Part shown: positions 35,293 to 45,384 of the stretch, piece after piece
How positions within the stretch are numbered: the first letter of the stretch is position 1
How the letters are laid out: each line of letters starts with the position of its first letter
Origin: Nocardioides ganghwensis
GTDB taxonomy: Bacteria; Actinomycetota; Actinomycetes; Propionibacteriales; Nocardioidaceae
Reading direction: 5' to 3'
NCBI RefSeq assembly: GCF_014779655.1
Contig: NZ_JACXYX010000014.1
Span: 1-64,000, forward strand
DNA length: 64,000 nucleotides
Made by a program: the position numbers and the translations under genes
Notes under the pieces: model-generated
Database searches by the model: none
What the model was told of the DNA's origin: nothing
What the model saw: the letters and a program-made list of their open reading frames with translations, nothing else

Positions 35293-37121
35293 GCAGCCCC
35301 GTCAGCCGGATCCGGGACCACGCCGCAGCGATGCCCGACGCGGTGGCGCTGCGCGACAAGCACTTCGGCATCTGGCGGGAGTGGACGTGGGCGTCCTACT
35401 GGGAGCACGTCCAGCTGGCGGGCCACGCCTACCTGGCCCTGGGCGTCGTGCCCGGTGACCGCGTCGCCATCCACTCCGAGAACCGGCCCGAGTGGCTGAT
35501 CTGCGACATGGGCGCGCTCGCCGTACGCGCGGCGTCCGTCGGGGTCTATCCCACGAACCCGGCCGCGGAGGTGGGCTACCTCCTCAACGACTCGGGCGCC
35601 AAGGTGCTGGTCGCGGAGGACCAGGAGCAGGTCGACAAGGCCTTCGCCGTGCTCGACCAGGCGCCGGACATGGTGCGGATCGTCTACCTCGAGCCGCGCG
35701 GCATCCGACACCGCTACGACAGCGAGCTGCTGCTCTCGTGGGAGGACTTCCTCGAGCTCGGCCGCGAGCACCGCGCGGCGCACCCCGACGCGATCGCGGA
35801 GGTGATGGCCGGGCAGGAGCCCGCGGACCTCGCGACGCTGATCTACACCTCCGGCACCACCGGGCCCCCGAAGGGCGCGATGCTCACGGTCAGCAACGTC
35901 GAGTGCGCGATCCAGGTCCTCGTCGAGCAGGGCGCCTTCACCGACCCGCCGCCCGGGCCGAAGGACCTGACCCTGTCCTACCTGCCCCTGGCGCACGTCG
36001 CCGAGCGGATCTTCTCCACCTGGTTCAACGCCGCAGCCGGGACACAGGTCAACTTCGCCGAGTCCATCGAGACGGTGCCGGCCAACCTCCGTGAGGTGCA
36101 GCCCACCATCCTCTTCGGCGTACCGCGGATCTGGGAGAAGCTGCTGGCCGGGGTCGAGACCCGGCTGTCCGGCGCCTCCTGGTTCAAGCGGGCGGTGTCG
36201 CGGTTCTGGCTGGGCGTCGCCGACGACATCGGGGAGCGCCTGGTCGCGCAGGGCGGTGTGCACAGCACGTCGACGCGCCTGAAGTACGCCGTGGGCTACG
36301 TGTTCTTCTACCGCGCCCTGAAGGACCGGCTGGGCATGCGGAAGGTGCGCTACGCCGCCTCCGGAGCAGCCCCCATCGCGCCCGAGGTCCTCAAGTTCTT
36401 CATGGGCATCGGGGTGCCGATGCACGAGGTCTACGGCATGACCGAGAACACGGCGGTCGCCACCGGCAACCGTCCCGGCCGGATCCGGCTGGGCACCGTG
36501 GGCGAGGTGCACCCGGGCACCGAGCTGCGGATCGACGAGGAGACCGGCGAGATCCTCACCCGCAGCGGCGCCACCTTCGCCGGCTACTGGCAGCGCGAGG
36601 AGGCGACCCGCATGGCGCTGACCCCCGACGGGTGGTTGCACACCGGCGACGTCGGCGAGTGGGTCGAGGGGACGCACGTGAAGATCACCGACCGGATGAA
36701 GGACATCATCATCACCGCGGGCGGCAAGAACATCTCCCCGTCCATGATCGAGAACGAGCTCAAGGCCTCGCCGTTCATCCGCGAGGCGATCGTGATCGGC
36801 GACGGTCGCAAGTACCTCACGGCGCTGATCGGCATCGAGCTCGACACCGTCGGCGAGTGGGCCCAGCGCCGGCAGCTCGGCTACAGCACCTACCGCGACC
36901 TCAGCGCCAAGCCCGAGGTCGTGGAGCTGGTCTCGGGAATCGTCGACGCCGTCAACGCCGACCTGGCCCAGGTCGAGCGGATCAAGGCCTTCCGGCTGCT
37001 GCCCAAGGAGCTCGACCACGAGGACGGCGAGCTGACCGCCACGCAGAAGGTCAAGCGCTCCGCGATCTCGCAGATGTTCGAGGACACCGTCGTCGAGATG
37101 TACGGGGGAGCGACCCGATGA
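35289..37121 (+). CDS. Acyl-CoA synthetase (AMP-binding) inside an ABC importer operon
   Basis: A 610-aa ANL enzyme from ATG 35289, overlapping both neighbours by 4 bp. Motifs: TLIYTSGTTGPPKGAML (about residue 187), YGMTENTAVATG, GWLHTGDVGEWVEGTHVKITDRMKDIIITAGGKNISP and a C-terminal catalytic lysine region. It would convert a carboxylic acid to its CoA thioester using ATP. Its place between ATPase and permease genes suggests the imported substrate is an organic acid that is trapped by CoA ligation. Chain length is not apparent; the aromatic or alicyclic option is open. Confidence 0.92.
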   Translation: MSSPVSRIRDHAAAMPDAVALRDKHFGIWREWTWASYWEHVQLAGHAYLALGVVPGDRVAIHSENRPEWLICDMGALAVRAASVGVYPTNPAAEVGYLLNDSGAKVLVAEDQEQVDKAFAVLDQAPDMVRIVYLEPRGIRHRYDSELLLSWEDFLELGREHRAAHPDAIAEVMAGQEPADLATLIYTSGTTGPPKGAMLTVSNVECAIQVLVEQGAFTDPPPGPKDLTLSYLPLAHVAERIFSTWFNAAAGTQVNFAESIETVPANLREVQPTILFGVPRIWEKLLAGVETRLSGASWFKRAVSRFWLGVADDIGERLVAQGGVHSTSTRLKYAVGYVFFYRALKDRLGMRKVRYAASGAAPIAPEVLKFFMGIGVPMHEVYGMTENTAVATGNRPGRIRLGTVGEVHPGTELRIDEETGEILTRSGATFAGYWQREEATRMALTPDGWLHTGDVGEWVEGTHVKITDRMKDIIITAGGKNISPSMIENELKASPFIREAIVIGDGRKYLTALIGIELDTVGEWAQRRQLGYSTYRDLSAKPEVVELVSGIVDAVNADLAQVERIKAFRLLPKELDHEDGELTATQKVKRSAISQMFEDTVVEMYGGATR

Positions 37122-38029
37122 CCCAGTTCCTGGAAGTGGTCCTGCGCGGGCTCGGCTCGGGATCGATCTATGCGCTGCTGGCCCTCGGCTTCGTGATCAT
37201 CTACAAGTCCACCGGGGTGATCAGCTTCGCGCAGCCGGCGATGATGCTGACTGGCGCGACGATCACCAGCTACGTCGGGCCGGCCCTCGGCGTGATGCTC
37301 TTCACCGGCTTCTCCTTCTTCGTCTCGATGGCCGTCGCGGCGCTGCTCACGGCAGCCCTCGCGCTGGTGATCGAGCGGGGGGCGGTCCGGCCGATGGTGG
37401 GACGCCCCGCCTTCGTGGTCGCGATCATCACCATCGGGATCGACATCGTGGTCCGCGTCGTGACCAGCGGCTTCATCGGCCTCGGAGCCCGCAACATCCC
37501 CAACCCGTGGGGCCTCGAGCGGGTGGAGCTGATCGGTCTCCGGGTCCAGGAGCGACACCTGGTGTCGCTGGCCACGCTCGCCGTGGTCGTGGCGGCCCTC
37601 TTCTGGTTCTACCGCTACACCCGCCACGGCCTCGCCATGCGGGCCGCCGCGTTCGACCAGGAGGCCGCCCTCACCCAGGGCGTCAGCGTCGGCAGCGTCT
37701 TCGCGCTGTCCTGGGCGATGGCGGGCGCCCTCGCGGCGGTGGCGGGAACGCTGCTCGCCATCTCGGCCGGCGTCGACCGGCAGATCTGGATCGTGGCCCT
37801 CGTCGCGCTCCCCGCGATCATCCTCGGCGGTCTCGACTCGCTCGAGGGCGCCGTGATCGGCGGGCTCGCGATCGGGGTGGTGGAGTCCCTGGTCGGCACC
37901 TACCAGCGCGACTACGCGCCGTGGCTGGGCGACAACTTCGCCGTCGTCTCGCCCTACGTCCTGATGTTGCTGGTGCTGATGGCCAAGCCCTACGGCATCT
38001 TCGGAACGCCGGAGGTGAGGCGCGTATGA
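37118..38029 (+). CDS. LivH-like ABC permease
   Basis: A 303-aa branched-chain-type permease (about eight helices) from ATG 37118, ATGA overlap with the ligase. Typical features: LLALGFVIIYKSTGVISFAQPAMMLTGA at the N-terminus and ILGGLDSLEGAVIGGLAIGVVESLVG near the C-terminus. With the LivM-like protein it forms the channel of the importer. Confidence 0.93.
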   Translation: MTQFLEVVLRGLGSGSIYALLALGFVIIYKSTGVISFAQPAMMLTGATITSYVGPALGVMLFTGFSFFVSMAVAALLTAALALVIERGAVRPMVGRPAFVVAIITIGIDIVVRVVTSGFIGLGARNIPNPWGLERVELIGLRVQERHLVSLATLAVVVAALFWFYRYTRHGLAMRAAAFDQEAALTQGVSVGSVFALSWAMAGALAAVAGTLLAISAGVDRQIWIVALVALPAIILGGLDSLEGAVIGGLAIGVVESLVGTYQRDYAPWLGDNFAVVSPYVLMLLVLMAKPYGIFGTPEVRRV

Positions 38030-39231
38030 CCACCCTCTCGACTGGCTCGACAGGCTCGACGGGCCCGGGTTCGACGGGCTCGACGACCGCCCCGCGCGAG
38101 GCCGCGCCCCGCGCGCGTCGCACCGGGCGACTGTCCGGACGGCCGCAGTTCTACCGGTCGTACGCGCAGGAGCTGGCGCTGTTCAACACCCGGCCCAAGC
38201 GGATCTGGGTCGGCCTCATCGTCCTGGCCGCCTTCGCGCTGTCGCAGATGCTGACCGACAACCACCTCAACACCCTCGCGCTGGCGTACGCCTTCGCGAT
38301 CGGCGCGCTCGGCCTCAACATCATCACCGGCCTGGCCGGACAGGTGTCCCTCGGCCACGCCTTCTTCCTCGGCGTCGGCGCCTACACCGCCGCGGCGATC
38401 TCCGGAGACCCGGACGGCCGCACCATCGGCTTCGGCATCACCAACATCCTCGTCTGGCTGCCCGCAGCAGGCCTCGTGGCCGGGATCGCGGGCGTGCTGG
38501 TGGCGCCCCTGGCGACCCGGCTCCGCGGCCTCTACCTCGCGATCATCACGCTGGGGCTCGTCTTCATCGGCGAGCACGTGTTCCGCGAGTGGAGCGACCT
38601 GACCGGTGGTGCGGGCGTGGGTCGCGAGTCGGCCGTGCCGGAGCTGTTCGGCCTCGAGTTCGCCCGCGACGGCGACTACCTGACCTCCGACCAGAAGTTC
38701 TACCTGCTGATGCTGGTGCTGATGCTGGTGTTCGCGCTGGGGGCGCGCAACCTGGCGCGGTCGCGCACCGGGCGTGCCTTCGCCGCGGTCCGGGACCGCG
38801 ACATGGCCGCGGAGATGATGGCCATCAACCTGCCCCGCGCCAAGACGGTGGCGTTCGCGATCTCCTCGTTCTACGCCGGCTGCTCCGGCGCGCTGATCTA
38901 CAGCATCATCGGGTTCTTCGAACCGTCCACCTTCGGCCTGCTGCTGTCCGTGCAGTTCATCGCGATGGTGCTGATCGGGGGAGCGGGCACGGTCAGCGGC
39001 GCCATCATGGGCGCGCTGTTCATCACGCTCCTGCCCACGCTGACGCGCGAGCTGCCGGCGTACGTGCCCTTCATCTCCGGGCAGGTCACCGACACCCCCA
39101 ACGTCTTCCAGCTCGAGCAGGTGCTCTACGGCCTGCTCATCGTCGGCTTCCTGCTGTTCGAGCCGCGGGGACTCTTCGGCATCTGGATCCGGATCCGCAA
39201 CTACTGGAAAGGCTGGCCCTTCAGCTACTGA
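38026..39231 (+). CDS. LivM-like ABC permease with a repetitive N-terminal leader
   Basis: A 401-aa permease from ATG 38026 (RBS GGAGGTGAGG). Residues about 4-20 are a Ser/Thr/Gly repeat (STGSTGSTGPGSTGST) encoded by near-identical 9-bp units, followed by a basic stretch. The membrane part has the LivM hallmarks GALGLNIITGLAGQVSLGHAFFLGVGAYTAA and GGAGTVSGAIMGALFI. The extra N-terminus is cytoplasmic and probably dispensable. Overlaps the LivH-like gene by 4 bp. Confidence 0.92.
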   Translation: MTTLSTGSTGSTGPGSTGSTTAPREAAPRARRTGRLSGRPQFYRSYAQELALFNTRPKRIWVGLIVLAAFALSQMLTDNHLNTLALAYAFAIGALGLNIITGLAGQVSLGHAFFLGVGAYTAAAISGDPDGRTIGFGITNILVWLPAAGLVAGIAGVLVAPLATRLRGLYLAIITLGLVFIGEHVFREWSDLTGGAGVGRESAVPELFGLEFARDGDYLTSDQKFYLLMLVLMLVFALGARNLARSRTGRAFAAVRDRDMAAEMMAINLPRAKTVAFAISSFYAGCSGALIYSIIGFFEPSTFGLLLSVQFIAMVLIGGAGTVSGAIMGALFITLLPTLTRELPAYVPFISGQVTDTPNVFQLEQVLYGLLIVGFLLFEPRGLFGIWIRIRNYWKGWPFSY

Positions 39232-39260
39232 GCGGCCGGACACACACAAAGGAGAGCACC

Positions 39261-40547
39261 GTGAAGTCAAGGAAGACAGGAGTGCTGCTCGTCGCGCTGG
39301 CACTGCTCGCCACCGGTTGTCGCGGTGGCGGGGAAGCGGAGGGCGAATCGGCCGTCAACGCGCCGGGGGTCACCGACGAGGCGTGCCCCGAGGCGGTCAA
39401 CGCCGACAACGGGTGCATCTACCTGGGCACCATCTCCGACCTCACCCAGGGTCCGTTCGCACCGCTGGGCGTGCCGATCACCGAGGCGCAGGCGGCGTTC
39501 TGGAACCGCGTCAACGAGGACGGAGGCATCGGTGGCTACGACATCGACGTGACCACCTACGTCAAGGACAACCTCTACAACCCCCAGACCCACCAGCAGG
39601 TCTACGGCGAGATCGAGGGCGACGTGCTGGCGCTCGCGCAGACGCTGGGCTCGCCGACCACGCTGGCGATCATCCCCGACATGGACCGCGACGAGATGAT
39701 CGGCGCCCCCGCGTCGTGGACCTCGCTGTGGGCCTTCGAGGACGCGATCCTCGAGTCCGGCGCCAACTACTGCGTCGAGGGCATGAACGCCGTCGACTAC
39801 ATGGTCGCCGAGAAGGACATCTCCTCGGTGATGGCGGTCGGCTTCCCGGGCGACTACGGCGGTGACGGCGCAGCGGGTGCCGAGATCGCCGCCGAGGCCA
39901 ACGGGCTCGAGTTCACGGGGGTCGAGACGGCGCCCGGCCAGGAGGCGCAGGCGGGCGCCATCAGTGCCATCGTGAAGCAGAAGCCCGACCTCGTCCTGCT
40001 CGGCACCGGACCGACCGAGACCGCTGTCATCGTCGGACAGGCCGCCGCGCAGGGCTTCCAGGGACAGTTCATCGGCCTCGGTCCGACGTGGAACCCGGCC
40101 CTGCTGGAGACCCCCTCCGCACCGGCGCTGGAGGCGCTCTACATGCAGTCCGGCTACTGGGGGCCGTTCGGCACCGAGACGCCCGGCCACCAGGCGATGC
40201 GTGACGCGCTGGGCGAGGTCGCCCAGCCCAACGACGGCTACACGGCCGGCTGGGCGTGGTCCTACCCGCTGAAGGCGGCCCTGGAGGAGTGGCTCGACGG
40301 CGACTACGACAAGGACCGTGCCGGCCTGCTGGAGGCCGTCCAGTCACTGGAGACCATCGACTACGAGGGCATGCTGCCCGAGGAGGCCGGCAACCGGACG
40401 GGTGACCCCGACGAGACGATCTTCCGCGAGTCGGTCCTGAGCAAGGTCGACCCCTCGGCGCCGTCCGGCGTGACCATCGTGTCGGACTTCACGGCCGGCC
40501 CGACCGCGTCCGAGCACACCTTCGAGGGAGCGTGCTTCGAGGGCTGA
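39261..40547 (+). CDS. Substrate-binding lipoprotein of the Liv-type ABC importer
   Basis: A 428-aa periplasmic-binding-type lipoprotein from GTG 39261 with AAAGGAGAG upstream. Signal peptide ends in lipobox LLATGC (Cys20). The type I fold (peripla_BP_6-like) contains IYLGTISDLTQGPFAPLGVPITEAQAAFWNRVNEDGGIGGYDI. It captures the substrate outside the cell. The branched-chain label is by fold only; operon context points to a carboxylic acid. Last gene before a strong stem-loop. Confidence 0.92.
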   Translation: MKSRKTGVLLVALALLATGCRGGGEAEGESAVNAPGVTDEACPEAVNADNGCIYLGTISDLTQGPFAPLGVPITEAQAAFWNRVNEDGGIGGYDIDVTTYVKDNLYNPQTHQQVYGEIEGDVLALAQTLGSPTTLAIIPDMDRDEMIGAPASWTSLWAFEDAILESGANYCVEGMNAVDYMVAEKDISSVMAVGFPGDYGGDGAAGAEIAAEANGLEFTGVETAPGQEAQAGAISAIVKQKPDLVLLGTGPTETAVIVGQAAAQGFQGQFIGLGPTWNPALLETPSAPALEALYMQSGYWGPFGTETPGHQAMRDALGEVAQPNDGYTAGWAWSYPLKAALEEWLDGDYDKDRAGLLEAVQSLETIDYEGMLPEEAGNRTGDPDETIFRESVLSKVDPSAPSGVTIVSDFTAGPTASEHTFEGACFEG

Positions 40548-40580
40548 GTCGAGCCTGAGCCGAGCCCGAGCCGAGTGCGT

Positions 40581-40621
40581 GCCCGGACCCCGACCGCCCG
40601 GAGAGCGGTCAGGGTTCGGGC
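40581..40621 (+). terminator. Stem-loop terminator of the Liv-type operon
   Basis: Arms 40581-40597 and 40605-40621 pair over 17 positions with two irregularities (one G-U type, one C-A) and a 7-nt loop. It lies 33 bp after the binding-protein stop. High-GC stem, no U-run. The preceding bases are a short GAGCCGAGCC-type repetition. Confidence 0.6.
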
Positions 40622-40651
40622 GCGCGGGCGCACCCGCCGTACCCTTGGGGG

Positions 40652-41989
40652 GTGACCGCCATCCCCACCCTCGAGCAGCTGCACGCGCTCGGGCCCCTCC
40701 AGCAGCCCACCTACCCCGACTCCGGGGCGGTCGACGCTGCCGTGGCCCGACTGAGGACCGCGCCGCCGCTGGTGTTCGCGGGCGAGTGCGACGACCTCAC
40801 CGAGAAGATCGCCGCCGTCACGCGCGGCGAGGCGTTCCTGCTGCAGGGCGGCGACTGCGCCGAGACGTTCGCCGGCGTCACCGCCGACAACGTCCGCAAC
40901 AAGCTGCGGGTCCTGCTGCAGATGGCCGTCGTGCTGACGTACGCCGCGTCGGTGCCGGTCGTGAAGCTCGGCCGCCTCGCCGGCCAGTACGCCAAGCCCC
41001 GCAGCAGCGACTTCGAGACGCGCGACGGCGTGACGCTCCCCGCCTACCGCGGCGACGCCGTCAACGGCTACGACTTCACCCCCGAGGCGCGGGTGCCCGA
41101 CCCGCAGCGCCTGGTCGACGTCTACAACTCGTCGGCTGCGACGCTCAACCTCGTGCGTGCCTTCGTCACCGGCGGCTACGCCGACCTGCGCCAGGTGCAC
41201 ACCTGGAACACCGACTTCGTGCAGTCCTCGCCGTTCGGCCAGCGCTACGAGGCGATGGCCGACGAGATCGAGCGCGCGCTGACCTTCATGAAGGCCATCG
41301 GCGCCGACCCCGACGAGTTCCACCGCGTCGACTTCCACTCCAGCCACGAGGCGCTGCTGCTGGAGTACGAGCAGGCCCTGACCCGCATCGACTCGCGCAC
41401 CGACCTGCCCTACAACGTCTCGGCCCACTTCGTGTGGATCGGTGAGCGCACCCGTCAGCTCGACGGCGCCCACATCGAGCTGCTGTCGAAGATCCGGAAC
41501 CCGATCGGCATCAAGCTCGGGCCCACGACGACGCCCGACGACGCCCTCGCGTACGCCTCGCGGCTCAACCCCGACAACACCCCGGGCCGGCTCACCTTCA
41601 TCACCCGCTTCGGCGCGGGCAAGATCCGTGACGGGCTCCCCGCGCTGGTCGAGAAGGTCACCGCCGAGGGCCTCAACGTGGCCTGGGTCTGCGACCCCAT
41701 GCACGGCAACACCTTCGAGGCCTCCTCGGGCTACAAGACGCGCCGCTTCGACGACGTCATCGAGGAGGTGCAGGGCTTCTTCGACGTGCACCGCGGCCTC
41801 GGCACCTGGCCCGGCGGCGTGCACGTCGAGCTCACCGGCGACGACGTCACCGAGTGCGTCGGCGGTGGCGAGGAGATCGACGAGGCCGGCCTGGCCAACC
41901 GCTACGAGTCCGTCTGCGACCCGCGCCTCAACCGCGTCCAGTCCCTCGAGCTGTCCTTCCTCGTCGCGGAGATGCTGCGGAAGGCCTGA
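40652..41989 (+). CDS. aroG: Class II 3-deoxy-7-phosphoheptulonate synthase
   Basis: A 445-aa type II DAHP synthase (GTG start) that joins phosphoenolpyruvate and erythrose 4-phosphate, the first step of aromatic amino-acid synthesis. Conserved blocks: LLQGGDCAETF, YRGDAVNGYDFTPEARVPDP, HFVWIGERTRQLDGAHIELL and VCDPMHGNTFEASSGYKTR. Length matches plant and actinobacterial class II enzymes. No other shikimate genes adjoin. Upstream sequence shows no clear attenuator. Confidence 0.96.
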   Translation: MTAIPTLEQLHALGPLQQPTYPDSGAVDAAVARLRTAPPLVFAGECDDLTEKIAAVTRGEAFLLQGGDCAETFAGVTADNVRNKLRVLLQMAVVLTYAASVPVVKLGRLAGQYAKPRSSDFETRDGVTLPAYRGDAVNGYDFTPEARVPDPQRLVDVYNSSAATLNLVRAFVTGGYADLRQVHTWNTDFVQSSPFGQRYEAMADEIERALTFMKAIGADPDEFHRVDFHSSHEALLLEYEQALTRIDSRTDLPYNVSAHFVWIGERTRQLDGAHIELLSKIRNPIGIKLGPTTTPDDALAYASRLNPDNTPGRLTFITRFGAGKIRDGLPALVEKVTAEGLNVAWVCDPMHGNTFEASSGYKTRRFDDVIEEVQGFFDVHRGLGTWPGGVHVELTGDDVTECVGGGEEIDEAGLANRYESVCDPRLNRVQSLELSFLVAEMLRKA

Positions 41990-42007
41990 CCCGCCGGCTC
42001 GATTCGT

Positions 42008-42027
42008 GACCTGATCGTGAGCAGGTC
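42008..42027 (+). terminator. Short stem-loop after the DAHP synthase gene
   Basis: GACCTG (42008-42013) and CAGGTC (42022-42027) pair around an 8-nt loop, 18 bp past the stop. Short stem, weak candidate. Confidence 0.25.
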
Positions 42028-42065
42028 GTGGCTCGCCGCGACCCCCGAGCGCCGATGCTGTCCCG

Positions 42066-43232
42066 ATGGGGGACCTGTCGAGGCCGCTGCGCGCGCTCGC
42101 GCACCCGGGATCCGTGCTCGCACTCGTGGTGCTGGTCCTCAACGACCACCTGCTCAAGCGGGCGTGGCCCGGCTGGGTCACCGGCAAGCTGAGTGACGTC
42201 GCCGGGCTGGTGGTCGCGCCGTTGCTCCTGGCGGCGGTGCTCGCCCTCGTGCGCGCGCCCCGGAGCCTGCCGGTGTCGCTGGCGGCGACCGGGGCGGGGT
42301 TCGTGTTCTGCAAGACCTCGGACATCGGCGCTGCGGTGACGAGCAGTGTCTGGAGCCTCTTCGGCACGCCGACGATGATCCGTGCCGACGTCACCGACCT
42401 GCTCGCGCTGCCGGCGCTGTACGCCGCCTGGTGGATCCACCGGACGGCGCGCGACGCCGTCGGGAGCGGATGGCGGCGTACGGTCACCGCCGCGGTCGGC
42501 GCGGCGTTGCTGCCGATCGGGGTGCTCGCGACCGCGGCCACCAGCTGCGACGGTGACGACGGGTTGTGGACGATCGATGCAGTGCAGGGACGCTTCACCG
42601 GCACCCAGAGCCGGCAGGCGTTCGTGGTGTCCGACGACGCATCGGGGTACGTCCGCATCGATCCACTCAGTGGACGGGTGGACGGGCTCGCCGACCGCGA
42701 TGTGGCCCGTCTGCACGACGAGCATCCGATCGGGTCGTGCGACAGCACCGGCGTGAGGTGCTGGCGCGTCGAGGACTTCGACAAGGTCCAGTCCTCCGTC
42801 GACGGAGGCGTGACGTGGCGAGACGACCTGGTGGTCAGCCCTGAGGAGCAGGCCGAGTCGGTCGAGGACGTGGACGCCGGCTGCGGCCGCGAGGCCTCGG
42901 CGCGGTTGACGTTCCTCGCGGCGGCGGAGGTGGACGGCGTCCCAGCGGTCGTGGTGACTGCGACGCACCTGGGTGTGTGGTGGCGCGACGCGGACGGGGA
43001 CTGGCGCCTGATCACCCGGGCCGAGATCGCGGCGGCCCCGACCAGGGAGCCGAGCGGACCTCTGCCGCGGGGCAGGTTGCGGGTGGTCGCCACGCCGCCA
43101 CGGTCGGAGCACGGCCAGTACCGGCCGACCAGCACCACCCCGCCTCCGCCCGGCTGCGCGAACCCCACCACCTCCACCGTCACCCCGAACCCCCTCAACG
43201 GTCCGCCCACCACCCGCGAGGTCTGCCCCTGA
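42066..43232 (+). CDS. Membrane protein with NDH-LK/TGKLSD motif and Cys-rich exported domain
   Basis: A 388-aa protein. Four N-terminal helices (to about 165) include the conserved-looking VLNDHLLKRAWPGWVTGKLSDVAGLVVAPL, a pattern I have seen in scattered uncharacterised membrane proteins. The remaining 220 residues lie outside the membrane and hold several Cys (SCDG, GSCDSTGVRCW, AGCGRE, PGCAN, EVCP) that could form disulfides, and a VWWRDADGDWRLI repeat-like segment suggestive of beta-propeller/BNR-type proteins. Pro/Thr-rich tail. Function unknown. Confidence 0.75.
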   Translation: MGDLSRPLRALAHPGSVLALVVLVLNDHLLKRAWPGWVTGKLSDVAGLVVAPLLLAAVLALVRAPRSLPVSLAATGAGFVFCKTSDIGAAVTSSVWSLFGTPTMIRADVTDLLALPALYAAWWIHRTARDAVGSGWRRTVTAAVGAALLPIGVLATAATSCDGDDGLWTIDAVQGRFTGTQSRQAFVVSDDASGYVRIDPLSGRVDGLADRDVARLHDEHPIGSCDSTGVRCWRVEDFDKVQSSVDGGVTWRDDLVVSPEEQAESVEDVDAGCGREASARLTFLAAAEVDGVPAVVVTATHLGVWWRDADGDWRLITRAEIAAAPTREPSGPLPRGRLRVVATPPRSEHGQYRPTSTTPPPPGCANPTTSTVTPNPLNGPPTTREVCP

Positions 43233-43251
43233 CGACGGGTAGGTTCGCCCC

Positions 43252-44230
<979 letters not shown>

Positions 44231-44253
<23 letters not shown>

Positions 44254-45325
44254 TCGAGACCTCGCTGATCGCGGTGTAGTCGCGCCCGAGGTCGCCGCTG
44301 CCCGGCGGCGTCACGGCGTTGATGGTGATCGAGAGCGTCCTCGTCGCCACCGGCGGCACCTTCATGGTCTGCAGGCCGGGGCGCTCGGCGAAGCTCTGCT
44401 CGATCGCCGAGCCGTCGGCGAACTGCCACGTCACGGTGAGGATGCGGCGGTTGTTGGGGTACCACGCCACGCCCTCGACGTTCTTGGCGTAGCCGTTGAC
44501 GATGCCGAGGCGGTGGATCACGGCGGTCTCGGGCAGGGTCATCGTGATCTTCTGCCCGGTGGCGTCGCCGCCGATGCGCCACGCCGTGCTCGGGTCGCCG
44601 TCGCCCATCTGGTCGGCCTCGTAGGCGACCAGGCTGCCGTCGAAGTCCTGCGTCGGCGGGGCGGTGCCCGGCACGTCGAAGGTCGCGGTGCCTGCCAGCT
44701 CGCGGCGCTTGCCCACTCCCTGCGGAGCGCTTCCCGCGTCCTGTCCCGCGCCGGTCTCCTCGGTCGCTCCCGCGTCTGCCGCGGACTCCGTGGAGGAGGC
44801 GCCGTCCACGGCGGCGGTCGCGTCGACGGCGGCGTCGTCGGACTCGAAGACCTCCAGCAGCACGAGGACCAGTGCCACGAGCAGCACGGCACCGGCGACC
44901 CAGTACAACCAGGCGTGGCCCCGGACGGCCGGGAGGTCGACCTCGTCGACCTCCTCGTAGGGCAGCAGCTCCTCGCGCGGGTCCCACTCGGGGCGGGGCG
45001 GACCGGCAGGGGTGGGGGCCGACCGCTCGACCGGGGGCTCGACCGGGGGCTCCACACGGGGCTGGACCGGGGGCTGGGCCCGGCTCTCGTCCGGCACGTC
45101 GGGCGGGCTGGTCGGCGCGACGGGGGTCGGGTCGGCTGCCTGGACGGGTGGTGCGATCGGCTGCTGCTCGGCCGGTACGGGTGCGGGGGACGGCGCGGGG
45201 GACGGCGCAGCGGACGGCGCAGCGGACGGCGCAGGGGAGGGCGCAGGGGCCCCGATCGGGTGGCCGCAGTTGAGGCAGAACCGGCCCACGCCGAGCTCGG
45301 CCCCGCACGACACGCAGCTGTCCAC
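44231..45325 (-). CDS. Zinc-ribbon membrane protein with NADase-type glycan-binding-like domain
   Basis: A 364-aa protein from GTG 45325. N-terminal zinc ribbon [19 protein letters not shown] (C4, C7, C17, C20), a Pro/Ala/Glu-rich linker (about 22-135), one transmembrane helix (about 148-170, [22 protein letters not shown]), an acidic/Ala linker, then an exported discoidin/F5_8-like domain (about 225-360: [48 protein letters not shown]). The last domain matches the NADase-type glycan-binding domain found in zinc-ribbon membrane proteins. Function unknown. Confidence 0.82.
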
Positions 45326-45384
45326 GCGCCCCACGATAGGGGGACGCGCCCACCCGGACGCGTGGAAATCGCGATCGTGGCGCG

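Noticed and set aside
40361..43213. Antisense frame of 950 codons
   Set aside because: Covers the DAHP synthase and NDH-LK genes on the other strand and has no domain.
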